Numbered from the stretch's first letter, positions 8,086 through 15,686 are shown. The stretch is 24,877 bases of DNA from Rhodocyclaceae bacterium UBA1310 (GCA_002307175.1 DBTS01000097.1:54136-79012), one strand, 5' to 3'. A program made the numbers and translations. Notes: generated by a model from the letters alone, not told the origin.

Positions 8086-8460
8086 GTTGAACAACCCTGC
8101 CAATACCACCAGATGCAGCCCGGCCCGGTGGCAGGAAACACCTCATAGAAAACGCCAGACTGACGCCTGACCCATCCCTAAATCGGCGCGGATTATGACA
8201 CAAGGCTTTGTTCTTAATATTTGTTTTTAAATCGAAAAATCACTTAAACCAAGGCTTGATCAAAGCCTGCAAACGAAGCAAATCCGCCTTCAGACGAGAC
8301 ACATTAAGGCTTTCCGGCTGGGGCCAGGAAACTTATGCCTAAGGTAATAGGCCCGACATATCCTTCCGCAGACACACTCTGTCACAAATCAACCTACCCT
8401 CTCAGGCACCAACGATGGCCGCCTGCCCAAAACTGGCGCAACAAGCTCACTGCAGGAAAA
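8086..8460. other. Non-coding stretch with a small hairpin
   Basis: About 375 bases between the LRR-like gene and the DUF2835 gene without a supported gene. Bases 8206-8250 are AT-rich and may hold the promoter of the minus-strand series. A short stem (AGGCTT-GATCA-AAGCCT, 8252-8268) could end the DUF2835 transcript, but there is no T-run directly after it on that strand. Confidence 0.4.
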
Positions 8461-8679
8461 TCAAAGACGCTGCAGCCGCGCGCCGCGCATATCGTCCCCA
8501 CAAGTCAGCACAAACTGCCCATGTACGCCATCCGAACTGACAAAGCGCCGTAACAGCGCCGCCGGAATCTCCATGACACGACCATCCACGCAACGCACCA
8601 GAACCCGGCGCACGGTTCCCCGGTAATAGGGCAGATATTGTTCAGGGGAGAGATCCAGACGAAATTCGAAGCTTTGCAT
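8461..8679 (-). CDS. DUF2835 family protein
   Basis: A 72-residue protein matching DUF2835 across its full length: FEFRLDLSPEQYLPYYRG, VRCVDGRVMEIPAALLRRF and DGVHGQFVLTC. The start at 8679 (MQSFEF) is chosen because GAGGAAGG precedes it and because the family begins there; the open frame runs further upstream without family similarity. Known: DUF2835 proteins are small, uncharacterised, and found mainly in gamma- and betaproteobacteria. The conserved YxG and LRxFV positions suggest a compact beta fold, but no function is established. It stands alone, with the insertion sequence ending 227 bases upstream of its start. Confidence 0.9.
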   Translation of the reverse strand: MQSFEFRLDLSPEQYLPYYRGTVRRVLVRCVDGRVMEIPAALLRRFVSSDGVHGQFVLTCGDDMRGARLQRL

Positions 8680-8910
8680 GCCTTCCTCGGCGTCCTTGCC
8701 GGGTAATCCGGCACCGTATTGCACATATGGCAAGCATACATGGGAGGATGCGCTACACCACCGGACCACCCCACAAGGCGGCATCGGGATTCGATTCCCT
8801 CTCGGATAACTCCTCACCATGAAGTTGGGAGCCACCACCTTGCCTAACTGATCGGCCAGAAATTACCGTACACGGGCGATAAAAGATCATTCAGGCTCAG
8901 TAGTGTCCGG

Positions 8911-10080
8911 TTAAAAATCGAATAGAAACAATTGACTGTCAGAATCTGGCCTGTTTTCAGAAAATGCCGATGTCTTGAAAGCTTGCTGCAAGGGCATTTT
9001 TTCGAAAATGGTGACCGACAAAATTTGTAGCCATGTGTAGAGCGAGCCATCCAGCTGGAGCTTCTTTTTGACGATAGCTACAAGCACATAGACCGATACT
9101 GCAATCCAGATTTGCGCCTTGACCGCGTTCTCCGACGCCCCAAAAAATTGCTTGATTCGAAGATTCTGTTTGATCCACTTGAAGAACAGTTCGACCTGCC
9201 ATCGGCTCTTGTACAGAGCACAGATCGTAGCGACTGGCAGTGTCATCTGATTGGTCAGGAAGAGGAGCGTTCTGCCCGTCTCTGGGTCATTGAAACGAAC
9301 GCGGCGCAAATGCGCGGGGTAATCTTTCTTGGCATAAAAACCATCGAGCGCAATGGTTTGATCGCAGATGATGCCCGTACTCCGATCCGTTGCCACCGAA
9401 TAGACGCGATGCCACTTCATATTCGACTTGGCTCGCGTGACGAAGAATACGCCCACCAAATGCAGTACATGCAGACGCGAGAAGTCGACGTAGCTACGAT
9501 CCATTACGTAGATGGCTCCGGCTTCCAACTCCAGGAAATCGAGTGCATGTACGTCGTGCAGTTTCCCGTCGGACACATGGATAAAGCTAGGGATGCTGCC
9601 CTTGAGGTCGAGCAGCGTATGCATCTTTACCGCAGCCTTGGTCGTTCGAAAGTGTGCCCACGGAAACACCGACAGACACAGATCGATGGTTGTCGAGTCC
9701 AGTGCATATGCCGTGTCCGTCAAATCCAGACCCAAATCCTCGTTGACATACAATTCGCGGGCTTGGGCAATCAAGCGTCCGGCAAATGCCTCCCAGATAC
9801 GCCAGTCGCGCGATTCGTTGGCGTCTGCCAGCGTCGATCTGGCCACCGGCCCCCGAAAGCCCATGTGATAGAGCTTGACTGCTTGGGCCTGAAGGCAGGC
9901 TTCGATATCGCGCAGGCTCTCCCGATAAGTCAGTTGAGCAAAAGCCATCGCCCGGAATTGCTCCGCGCATGTCAGCGAACGAACTCCCTTGTCGCCACCA
10001 TGCCGAGCCACGATCCGATGGAATGTCTTCCATGGAAGACATTCCATGATCTGGGCGAACAACGTCTTGCCTGTGTTCAT
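8911..10080 (-). CDS. IS4-family transposase (DUF4372 + DDE)
   Basis: A 389-residue transposase. The N-terminus is a DUF4372 domain (FHRIVARHGGDKGVRSLTC, then QFRAMAFAQLTYRESLRDIE), typical of the ISPepr1 subgroup. The DDE catalytic core follows: the first Asp in ALDSTTIDL, the second in VMDRSYVDF, and the glutamate in YKSRWQVELFFKWIK. The last fits the IS4 Y-(2)-R-(3)-E-(6)-K signature exactly. No frameshift or stop is seen, so the enzyme is probably active. The start at 10080 is preceded by GGAGACTGCC. That ribosome site lies in one arm of a predicted stem (10085-10144), which would restrict translation. A long open frame on the opposite strand (9112-10206) is a codon shadow. Confidence 0.95.
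   Translation of the reverse strand: MNTGKTLFAQIMECLPWKTFHRIVARHGGDKGVRSLTCAEQFRAMAFAQLTYRESLRDIEACLQAQAVKLYHMGFRGPVARSTLADANESRDWRIWEAFAGRLIAQARELYVNEDLGLDLTDTAYALDSTTIDLCLSVFPWAHFRTTKAAVKMHTLLDLKGSIPSFIHVSDGKLHDVHALDFLELEAGAIYVMDRSYVDFSRLHVLHLVGVFFVTRAKSNMKWHRVYSVATDRSTGIICDQTIALDGFYAKKDYPAHLRRVRFNDPETGRTLLFLTNQMTLPVATICALYKSRWQVELFFKWIKQNLRIKQFFGASENAVKAQIWIAVSVYVLVAIVKKKLQLDGSLYTWLQILSVTIFEKMPLQQAFKTSAFSENRPDSDSQLFLFDF
10018..10047. repeat. 30-base perfect palindrome inside the transposase gene
   Basis: Bases 10018-10047 read the same on both strands (arm ATGGAATGTCTTCCA and its complement, no spacer). It spans transposase codons ~12-21 (MECLPWKTFH), starting about 33 bases into the coding region. 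Perfect symmetry without a loop would form a long hairpin in the mRNA or a cruciform in DNA. Confidence 0.85.
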
Positions 10081-10084
10081 GGCA

Positions 10085-10144
10085 GTCTCCGAGCCAAAAC
10101 CTGGAATTCTGGTCGATTGCCATTTCTGAATTCACATCGGAGAC
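10085..10144 (-). promoter_or_regulatory. Leader stem covering the transposase ribosome site
   Basis: On the transcript strand, an 8-base arm GTCTCCGA (10144-10137) is complementary to TCGGAGAC (10092-10085), which contains the Shine-Dalgarno GGAG just before the start at 10080. Two GAATTC segments inside add a 6-base inner stem. The predicted fold hides the ribosome site. Known: several IS elements limit transposase translation with such stems, especially on transcripts entering from outside. The pairing is visible; the control effect is inferred. Confidence 0.6.
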
Positions 10145-10344
10145 ACCCTTTGCCGCCCGGAAGCCCTTGGCAGTCATGGCTTACAACGAGTTGCCACTCA
10201 ATTTAACCGGACAGTAGTGAACTGAAATAACAATTTGGGGGGCGGGACTAGCCAAGCTTTGCCGCAAATTGAAATTCACAAAGTGGCATAAGCCTCATTC
10301 AGCACCTGCCCCCAAACGTCACAATCGCTTCAGAAGTTGCGTCA

Positions 10345-11001
10345 TCAACACTGCGCGCCTGAGAAAAACGCATCAAACTCGGAGGAGAGCTCGCACAGTG
10401 GGGAAGCGTGCGGGAAGTAGCGCGAAGCGCGCGACTGCAGCTCGACAAATCCCAGCTGTTTTGCCACGGCATATTCGCCAAGGGCCTCGTCAAGGAGCAG
10501 TCTGGCTATCTGTTGAAACACACCCTTCTCGGCACTGTTGTAGTGCTCCAGAAACAGAATGACGCCCGCACGCTGTGCATCACGCACCAGAGCGTAGTGG
10601 ACTTCGTCGATATGCACGGACTTTCCGCCGAACTCAATGGTGTGCAAGGGCAAGCGACGCGGCCGGAACTTCACCCAGCGCCAACGCGGCAATTCAGGTG
10701 CCATGCGGAACAGACGCTCGACCGCCGGGAACGCCTGCGAGTTGCCACCGGCGGAAATCACAAACTCGCGACTGCCATCTGCAGCAACTGTTCCCAATTC
10801 AAAACAGAGATCTACGTGCACCGCCTCGAGGGCCTCTGCAAGTGCGCAAAACACCGGATCATTCTCTGAATCCAGTGCAAACAGACTGGCCTCATGTGAG
10901 CCAAACCATTCCCAGAACACTATTTCTGGTGCGGCATACGCTCGCGTACCGAAAAATTCAAAAGCCCACAGCAGGAAGTTTTCAACCGGAGCGGCAATCA
11001 T
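10345..11001 (-). CDS. Conserved unknown protein (218 residues)
   Basis: A cytoplasmic protein without signal or membrane segment. Features: an N-terminal aromatic segment (FLLWAFEFFGTRAYAAPEIV), FELGTVAADGSREFVISAGG, PRWRWVKFRPRR, DVHYALV-like strand text (VHYALVRDAQRAGVILFLE) and RLLLDEALGEYAV. I have the impression of related hypothetical proteins with the same order (ELG-DG-REFVISA, then PxWR-x-KFRPRR, then LLDxALGEY), but no function is known. The ATG at 11001 is chosen over a GTG six bases upstream; AGGGG lies near it. It points toward the insertion sequence, which ends 126 bases past its stop. A GT9-type gene pair lies on the other strand beyond a 500-base gap. Confidence 0.75.
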   Translation of the reverse strand: MIAAPVENFLLWAFEFFGTRAYAAPEIVFWEWFGSHEASLFALDSENDPVFCALAEALEAVHVDLCFELGTVAADGSREFVISAGGNSQAFPAVERLFRMAPELPRWRWVKFRPRRLPLHTIEFGGKSVHIDEVHYALVRDAQRAGVILFLEHYNSAEKGVFQQIARLLLDEALGEYAVAKQLGFVELQSRASRYFPHASPLCELSSEFDAFFSGAQC

Positions 11002-11499
11002 ACGCACACCCCTATCACACCGGCGGTATCAACACCGGACAGCAGGCAGTGCGGCAAGGCCAGACGAAAACCCTGTTTGCACAAGAACATGAAAATGGAC
11101 ACCATCATCAGACTCGTCAAACCGCAGCAAACGCACTGCCCAAGACACTCCTTCGGCAAACCTACCGCAGCCTTGAGTGCTTCTTTCCCTTTGGCATCTG
11201 TGACAATCCGAATCCCCGCTGGAAGCCATCAACAAGGGGGCAACACACTTTCCTTGGCACGCTATTCACAGCTTGATCAGCAGCACGAACGACAGCGAAA
11301 AAAACGAGGTAGTTTACACCTTTATATACGGGTTTTCCCTAGGCGCAAATCAGGCATTGAAGATGGGTGCTCCATTAAAAGACGGAGGATGCCTGACGAC
11401 CCCATGTCCGCAAGATGGTGGAAGCCTTTATAATCTCGCGCAGCCTTGCCGGTGGTGGTCAAGGCAACACTCATCGCAGATTTCCCGCAAAACACGATA
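11002..11499. other. Non-coding stretch ahead of the glycosyltransferase genes
   Basis: About 500 bases without a supported gene. It holds an 8-base perfect stem (TCAGGCAT 11350-11357 with ATGCCTGA 11389-11396) that encloses a second pairing CTCC/GGAG, and the promoter-like TATAAT at 11428-11433. Short open frames here have no recognisable product. Confidence 0.45.
11428..11433 (+). promoter_or_regulatory. Consensus -10 box ahead of the glycosyltransferase pair
   Basis: TATAAT at 11428-11433 lies about 67 bases before the start at 11500. The matching -35 position (17-base spacing) is GTCCGC, far from consensus, so activity would need an activator or be weak. Confidence 0.4.
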
Positions 11500-12279
11500 A
11501 TGATCAAGGTCAAGCATTCAGGGCATATCGGAGACGTCATCTATTCACTGCCCAGCGTGGCAGCTGCTGCCGAGGAGTTTCAGGAGAAGGTTACCTATTA
11601 CCTGCATCAGGACGTGATCATCGGCACGGATTACGATGGCGGTATTCCCAAGCCGGCCATTTCGCACAAACTGGCGGAGTTCATAAAACCCCTGCTTGAC
11701 GCGCAGCCCTACATTGATTCCTGTGTGATTTTTGATGAGGGGCCCAATTTCCACATCCCCATCAACTGTGATCTTGACCAGTTCCGTGAATTGCCGATCA
11801 ACCACCGATTCGGCCATCTCCCCCTGCACTACATGCACCTGGGAGGCATGTTTTTTGACTATGCAAAGCCTTGGCTCAGCGTGCGCGGGCAAGACAAGAA
11901 CAAACATTACAAAGACCGGATCATCGTCGGCCGCAGCACCCGCAACTACGATACAGCCATTGATTACGCAGCACTCAAACCCTATGTCGACGCCATGGAA
12001 TTCATTGGCACCGACGAAGAGTATGAGGTCATGCGCAGGGCTCTCCCCAAGATCAAACGCCTGAAAGTACGTGATGCGTACGAAACCGCCTGCGTAATCG
12101 CATCTTCACGGCTCTATATCGGAAATTCGTCATTCAATTTTGCGGTTGCAGAGGGACTCAAGAAAAACCGTCTGTTCGAAATGAATGTTCAGAGCCAATC
12201 CCTGATGCCATGTGGCAATGTAGGCTATTTCAAAAGCACCAGCCAGCTTCTCGCGCGCATCAAGAGCGCACTCGCATAA
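11500..12279 (+). CDS. GT9-like glycosyltransferase, divergent
   Basis: A 259-residue protein starting MIKVKHSGHIGDVIYSLPS, the glycine-aspartate N-terminal nucleotide-sugar transferase motif of GT9 (heptosyltransferase) proteins. The C-terminal half has ACVIASSRLYIGNSSFNFAV followed by GLKKNRLFEMN, resembling the GT9 segment where a donor-site loop recognises the sugar nucleotide. The middle is unusual and contains HYMHLGGMFFDY. The start at 11500 is preferred over an upstream TTG at 11446 because the family motif begins immediately after it, although its ribosome site is weak. It lies 15 bases before a second GT9-like gene, so they form an operon. A role in surface polysaccharide or a glycan modification is likely; the substrate is unknown. 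Confidence 0.7.
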   Translation: MIKVKHSGHIGDVIYSLPSVAAAAEEFQEKVTYYLHQDVIIGTDYDGGIPKPAISHKLAEFIKPLLDAQPYIDSCVIFDEGPNFHIPINCDLDQFRELPINHRFGHLPLHYMHLGGMFFDYAKPWLSVRGQDKNKHYKDRIIVGRSTRNYDTAIDYAALKPYVDAMEFIGTDEEYEVMRRALPKIKRLKVRDAYETACVIASSRLYIGNSSFNFAVAEGLKKNRLFEMNVQSQSLMPCGNVGYFKSTSQLLARIKSALA

Positions 12280-12294
12280 GACAAAGGCACAAAC

Positions 12295-13173
12295 ATGCAC
12301 CGCATGGGCTTAATCCTGCATTCCGAAGGCATGGGCGATAGCCTTTACGCCATCCCTGTCATCAAGCGGCTCTACCACTTCAATCATGACGAAACCCGCT
12401 TCGACATCTTCACGCACCATCCGGGGTTGTTTGAACACTGCCCCTACGTCGACAAGGCTTACCCGATTCAGGACAAGCAGGCCCTGGCCACCTATGCACG
12501 CAGCCATCAGACAATGGAGCTGTTCAAGTTCTTCGGTGTACATCACTCACACATCGATACCTTTGACCTGATCAGCCTGCCGGTGGGTAACTTCACGCTG
12601 AGTTTCCGCGAGAAGCAACTCGAATATTTCCCCGGCGAACCTGATCAGGCCGAGCAATTCGATGTGGTGCTGAACTCATCGGAAACCTGGCCGACACGGA
12701 CCTGGCCCCGTGAAAACTGGCAAAGACTGGCAGATGCCCTGACCAGTCGGGGTTATCGTGTGGCCGTAGTGGGCAAGGACGTCCACAGTCATGCTGATGA
12801 GATGCAGAAGATATCCCCGCCGCTGGAAGGCTGCGTGAATCTGGTCAATCAACTAAGCCTCGACCAAACCTACTTCACCATTGCCAAAAGCGGGCTTTTC
12901 GTTAGCTGCCAGAATGGCCTGTCTGTTCTGGCCGGAGCGAGCGACGCGCAACTGATCGTATTGGGCATGTCTATCGATTGGAGCATGCGCGCGATCTATC
13001 GCCAGCAGAATCCGATGCACAAGGTTCAGTATATTGAAGGCAGCTGCGAGATGCACTGTTGCGCCGAGCGTGACTGCCCTCGTCCGGATTTCAAGGGGCG
13101 CTATTTTTGCCAGCCTGACTATGCCCAGGTTGAAGCAGCGGTACTCAAAACCCTCACCAACCAGGGCAGGTAA
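12295..13173 (+). CDS. GT9-family glycosyltransferase (heptosyltransferase-like)
   Basis: A 292-residue protein opening with GLILHSEGMGDSLYAIPVIK, the GT9 N-terminal motif. The second Rossmann half begins with TWPTRTWPRENWQRLADAL and GYRVAVVGKD, the ADP-heptose transferase pattern, and later has FVSCQNGLSVLAGA, where the acceptor-side loop normally lies. The C-terminus carries four cysteines (SCEMHCCAERDCPRP) and another in RYFC; similar Cys-rich tails occur in some GT9 proteins and may bind metal or form disulfides. It starts 15 bases after the preceding GT9-like gene, with AAAGG as ribosome site. No LPS core or O-antigen neighbours are present, so its acceptor is unknown. The gene is convergent with the family C membrane proteins. 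Confidence 0.85.
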   Translation: MHRMGLILHSEGMGDSLYAIPVIKRLYHFNHDETRFDIFTHHPGLFEHCPYVDKAYPIQDKQALATYARSHQTMELFKFFGVHHSHIDTFDLISLPVGNFTLSFREKQLEYFPGEPDQAEQFDVVLNSSETWPTRTWPRENWQRLADALTSRGYRVAVVGKDVHSHADEMQKISPPLEGCVNLVNQLSLDQTYFTIAKSGLFVSCQNGLSVLAGASDAQLIVLGMSIDWSMRAIYRQQNPMHKVQYIEGSCEMHCCAERDCPRPDFKGRYFCQPDYAQVEAAVLKTLTNQGR

Positions 13174-13277
13174 ACAGGCACCGGGAGCCGCAATGGCGTA
13201 AAACCAGCGCCACGAGACATAACAAGACTCATGGCCCGGCCCCCCGCTGCCCTACCCCCATCTCGCCTGCACAAAAC

Positions 13278-13793
13278 TTACAGAAATCTGGCCCAGGCAG
13301 TACCCAGCCAACCCAGCGCGGCGCCAAACATGGCACCTGCCAGCAGCCAGGATTCTTCACCATTGGCAAACAGGGTCAGCAACAGGAAGGCTATCACCAC
13401 ACCGAGCACGCCACAGGTCAGCGTTCGTGCCAGGGGCCGATTCGCCAAAGCATGACGGGAGCCGCCATCGAGCAGGGCAATGACGGCAAAATAGGCAAAC
13501 AACACAATTGCCAGCACAGCCACGCGGGCCAGGATGCCCACGGCGACCCCTAGCGAGAAAAACAGGAAAAACAGGATGGCGCACAGCGCAACCAGCGCAG
13601 TCAGCGACGGCCAGTCGATCCGCCAGCGCAAGCGGGAAATCCAGCCACTTTTCTGGCCTCCCGCTTTGCCAACTGTCTGACCATTCCGCCTGCCATTCTT
13701 CTGGCCACTCAGTTGGCTACTCAGTTGGCTACTCAATTGGCCATTTACAGGGCCGCCAAACCTTCTGGCTTTGTTGCGTTGGCGCATGGGCAT
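13278..13793 (-). CDS. Family C membrane protein, copy 1
   Basis: A 171-residue protein with a basic Gln/Ser/Gly-rich N-terminal tail (~50 residues, including SSQLSSQLSGQ from a 12-base tandem repeat) and four membrane helices (about 58-82, 85-108, 122-144 and 150-168). The final helix reads LLAGAMFGAALGWLGTAW. Copies 2 and 3 end with closely similar text (LVAGAVGGGALGCLGTFW and LLAGALIGGVLANLSHRW), so the three are likely related. No catalytic or transport motif is visible. The glycine-rich last helix suggests close helix packing. It is the last of three minus-strand genes and is convergent with the glycosyltransferase pair. Start chosen at 13793; an ATG six bases inside is also possible. 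Confidence 0.75.
   Translation of the reverse strand: MPMRQRNKARRFGGPVNGQLSSQLSSQLSGQKNGRRNGQTVGKAGGQKSGWISRLRWRIDWPSLTALVALCAILFFLFFSLGVAVGILARVAVLAIVLFAYFAVIALLDGGSRHALANRPLARTLTCGVLGVVIAFLLLTLFANGEESWLLAGAMFGAALGWLGTAWARFL
13706..13741. repeat. Three 12-base tandem repeats in a coding region
   Basis: Three units of [C/T]ACTCAGTTGGC (the last with one change, CAATTGG) run from 13706 to 13741 and encode the SSQL repeats in the tail of family C copy 1. Twelve bases is four codons, so changes in unit number would keep the frame and only alter tail length. Confidence 0.8.
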
Positions 13794-13943
13794 ATCCGGT
13801 CTCAGGATGCCGGAATCCTCTCATGCCACGCCGCAGCGGGCAAGCGATTCACAGCGATTCCAGGCCAAATCGGGCACGCCAATCGGGCATGATCACCAAA
13901 CGCGGCCCCCCCGATCCGCCCACGCATGTCATATGTTGAAAAA

Positions 13944-14321
13944 TCAGGGCCAGAAAGTCCCAAGACATCCCAGGGCTCCGCCACCCACGGCACCCGCCAC
14001 CAGCCAGACAGGGTCAAAACTCGTTACGCCCACAGGCACCAGAGCCTCCAGCAGCAAGGCAGCCACAGTGGCGAGAAGGACGCAAAGGATCGCCCGCAAG
14101 GCTGGCCGGTTGCGCTGCGCAAAACCGGAACGGATATCCAGATAGGCCAATGTGAGAAAGTACATGTGAAGGCAAAAAGCCGCTCCCCCGATCTGCATGA
14201 AACCATCGGAGTCCAGTTGCTCGGCCCACGCGAAGAACTGCATGGTCGGGTGCAACAACAGAAGCAAAGAGATGTAAGCCAGGCAAATCAGTTCATATTT
14301 TTTTCTATGTGCAAACTGCAT
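13944..14321 (-). CDS. Family C membrane protein, copy 2
   Basis: A 125-residue protein that is almost all membrane helices (about 10-32, 42-62, 73-97 and 103-122). The last one reads LVAGAVGGGALGCLGTFW, like the ends of copies 1 and 3. Short basic loops (HRKK at the N-terminus, RNRP between helices 2 and 3) would sit on the cytoplasmic side. It lacks the long N-terminal tail of copy 1. The start at 14321 has only a weak ribosome site (GAAAG further upstream). Unknown function. An alternative is that similarity among the three is limited to a common helix-packing pattern. Confidence 0.72.
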   Translation of the reverse strand: MQFAHRKKYELICLAYISLLLLLHPTMQFFAWAEQLDSDGFMQIGGAAFCLHMYFLTLAYLDIRSGFAQRNRPALRAILCVLLATVAALLLEALVPVGVTSFDPVWLVAGAVGGGALGCLGTFWP

Positions 14322-14562
14322 ACAGATGATCTTTCATGCTAAGCGTGACACGAACCCCGATTGATGCAACGCACCATCCGTGTTGCCGGGCAAGCCTGCC
14401 AAAAAACGTCCACAGCTGACACAGAGTGTCACAAACTGTTTCATGTACTGGTTTTTGGGCTTATTGGAGACTTGCCGCCGAGGGAAGAAACTAAACCACC
14501 TGTCGCAGCTTCGGCACCCCAAGGATGACAAACGCGAGAATCGGCTTCACTGGTGGCATGCA

Positions 14563-14982
14563 TCAACCCCAGCGGTGGCTCAAATTGGCGAGAACACCGC
14601 CAATCAACGCCCCAGCAAGAAGATTGGCCGGGGCAACATCAGCCGCATTCGCCACTCCAAGAAAGAGCGCCACAACAACGCCGCCCAGAGCACCAAGGCA
14701 CGTCAGTGCCATGGAGGAAAAGTGCACCGGGTGACGCACCTCGGCCAGCAGTGCCTGAAAAGCCGCATACAGCGCCCCTGCCACGGCCACCAGCCAAGTG
14801 ACTCGGCGTGCCTGGGCCGCCCGTAAGCCCAGCCGGAAAAGAATCACAAGCACCAGGACAGACACAGCAGCCCAGGCCAGAGCAGCAAACCAGCCCTTAC
14901 CCCCACGGCTAAGAGCCTCTGGCGCGGAGATATTGCTGCGGCCAGGAACACGACTGATTTCTTCTTTTTTTCTGAACTTCAT
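14563..14982 (-). CDS. Family C membrane protein, copy 3
   Basis: From the ATG at 14982 (MKFRKKEE) it is 139 residues; GAAGAGAG lies just upstream as ribosome site. The open frame extends 63 bases further upstream, but that part has no good start. A basic cytoplasmic tail of ~35 residues precedes four helices (about 36-60, 66-86, 92-114 and 118-136). The last helix reads LLAGALIGGVLANL, matching the end of copies 1 and 2. It appears to be the first of three co-directional genes. Copy 2 follows after a 240-base gap that contains a small palindrome (TGACAC-AGA-GTGTCA, 14418-14432). Confidence 0.73.
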   Translation of the reverse strand: MKFRKKEEISRVPGRSNISAPEALSRGGKGWFAALAWAAVSVLVLVILFRLGLRAAQARRVTWLVAVAGALYAAFQALLAEVRHPVHFSSMALTCLGALGGVVVALFLGVANAADVAPANLLAGALIGGVLANLSHRWG

Positions 14983-15497
14983 GAACTCTCTTCTGCTTTT
15001 GCCACTACCGCAACAGCTCGCCAGGCAACTGCCCGTGAAAGCCACTTTGCCCGCACAACGACCATCTCGGGCAAAACTTTAATCCAGAACAGGGAAGCCG
15101 CCGGAAACGTCTGCCCAAAGGACAGTCGCCGCCGCAAAACTGCTTTGCTCCTGAAAGGCGGCTGATCATACAGCGATCGCTGATGCGCGATAGCTCCGCA
15201 TGACCACCTGCTCTCGCCGCCTGGCAGAGCAATGTCACCTCGATTTCCACTCCCTCCCCAAAAAAACCTGGCTTGAAGCGTGCACACGCGCTGGACCCAG
15301 GCCTCAGAGTGAAGGCGCTCACGCCCATCACGCCACGTATTTGGCAAAAAAACCCGCACCACTACCGGAATGGCTTTACTTGCGATACAGTTATTCCTAC
15401 GCAAGAGTCTGCCATCCTGGCCTCCCCCAAGGTAAAGACCAGAAAAAAGACTGAACCTTTCGGGCAGGCCCCAGTCACATCACGGTGTCGTGTTTTG

Positions 15498-15513
15498 TGC
15501 ACTGCTTTGGTGC
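15498..15513 (+). promoter_or_regulatory. NtrC-like enhancer site
   Basis: TGCACTGCTTTGGTGC fits the NtrC consensus TGCAC-Y-N5-GGTGCA at every fixed position within these 16 bases; the base after it is C instead of A. It lies about 110 bases upstream of a sigma-54 type promoter, a normal distance for a sigma-54 enhancer. Only one clear site is seen, while NtrC targets often have two. Confidence 0.55.
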
Positions 15514-15616
15514 CCTTGGCTATACGCCTGAGGGAAAACATAGGGGAATGCGCGATCTCTGTTCAGGCGGAAGATCCGGGAATATCACAGCACCAGAAAA
15601 TTTGGGCGTTACGCAA

Positions 15617-15630
15617 GGCACGATTTTTGC
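15617..15630 (+). promoter_or_regulatory. Sigma-54 type -24/-12 promoter
   Basis: GGCACGATTTTTGC matches the sigma-54 core GGCACG-R-N3-TTGC exactly, with the -24 GG and the -12 GC in correct spacing. The base before GG is A rather than T. A 7-base inverted repeat (TACGCAA at 15610-15616, TTGCGTA at 15627-15633) overlaps it. Predicted start of transcription is near 15642, giving a leader of about 45 bases before the NlpC/P60 start. Confidence 0.65.
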
Positions 15631-15686
15631 GTAGCTATATCTAAAGTTAACTCTAGCGACTGCGTAGCGACAAAAAATTGCCAGCC

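Larger units (their letters stand above)
8906..10211 (-). mobile_element. IS4-family insertion sequence (ISPepr1-like)
   Basis: The element has 10-base perfect inverted ends, TCCGGTTAAA at 8906-8915 and its complement at 10202-10211. It is flanked by identical 8-base direct repeats CAGTAGTG at 8898-8905 and 10212-10219. Because CAGTAGTG is nearly self-complementary (6 of 8), the ends can also be read as 18-base imperfect inverted repeats that include it, so the exact boundary is uncertain. It carries one transposase gene whose stop codon lies inside the left end. Complete ends, an intact transposase and an identical flanking repeat suggest a recent or still functional insertion. Confidence 0.85.
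14983..15686. other. Control region before the NlpC/P60 gene
   Basis: About 700 bases between divergent genes. An open frame at 14979-15404 on the minus strand is not supported (odd composition, rich in Arg/Trp/Ser, no ribosome site). The right part holds an NtrC-like site (15498-15513) and a sigma-54 type promoter (15617-15630), annotated separately. The left part is without recognised features. Confidence 0.5.

Noticed and set aside
8710..8725. Second sigma-54-like element (GGCACCGTATTGC)
   Set aside because: The spacing between the GG and GC pairs is one base short, which abolishes sigma-54 recognition, and no plus-strand gene follows.
8744..8819. tRNA-like segment: TTCGATT loop text near 8790, a 5-base end pairing and CCA at 8817-8819 in a 76-base span
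   Set aside because: The T-loop is seven bases too far from the CCA, stem positions around it do not pair and there is no D-arm or anticodon arm. At best it is a tRNA relic; chance is as likely.
9112..10206. A 364-codon open frame opposite the transposase
   Set aside because: Shadow of the transposase gene, whose DDE residues and family match are clear.
14418..14432. TGACAC-AGA-GTGTCA palindrome as an operator
   Set aside because: Six-base arms occur by chance at this scale and it matches no regulator site I know.
14979..15404. A 141-codon minus-strand frame before family C copy 3
   Set aside because: Composition is rich in Arg, Trp and Ser, no ribosome site and no family; it overlaps the likely start and promoter of the neighbouring gene.
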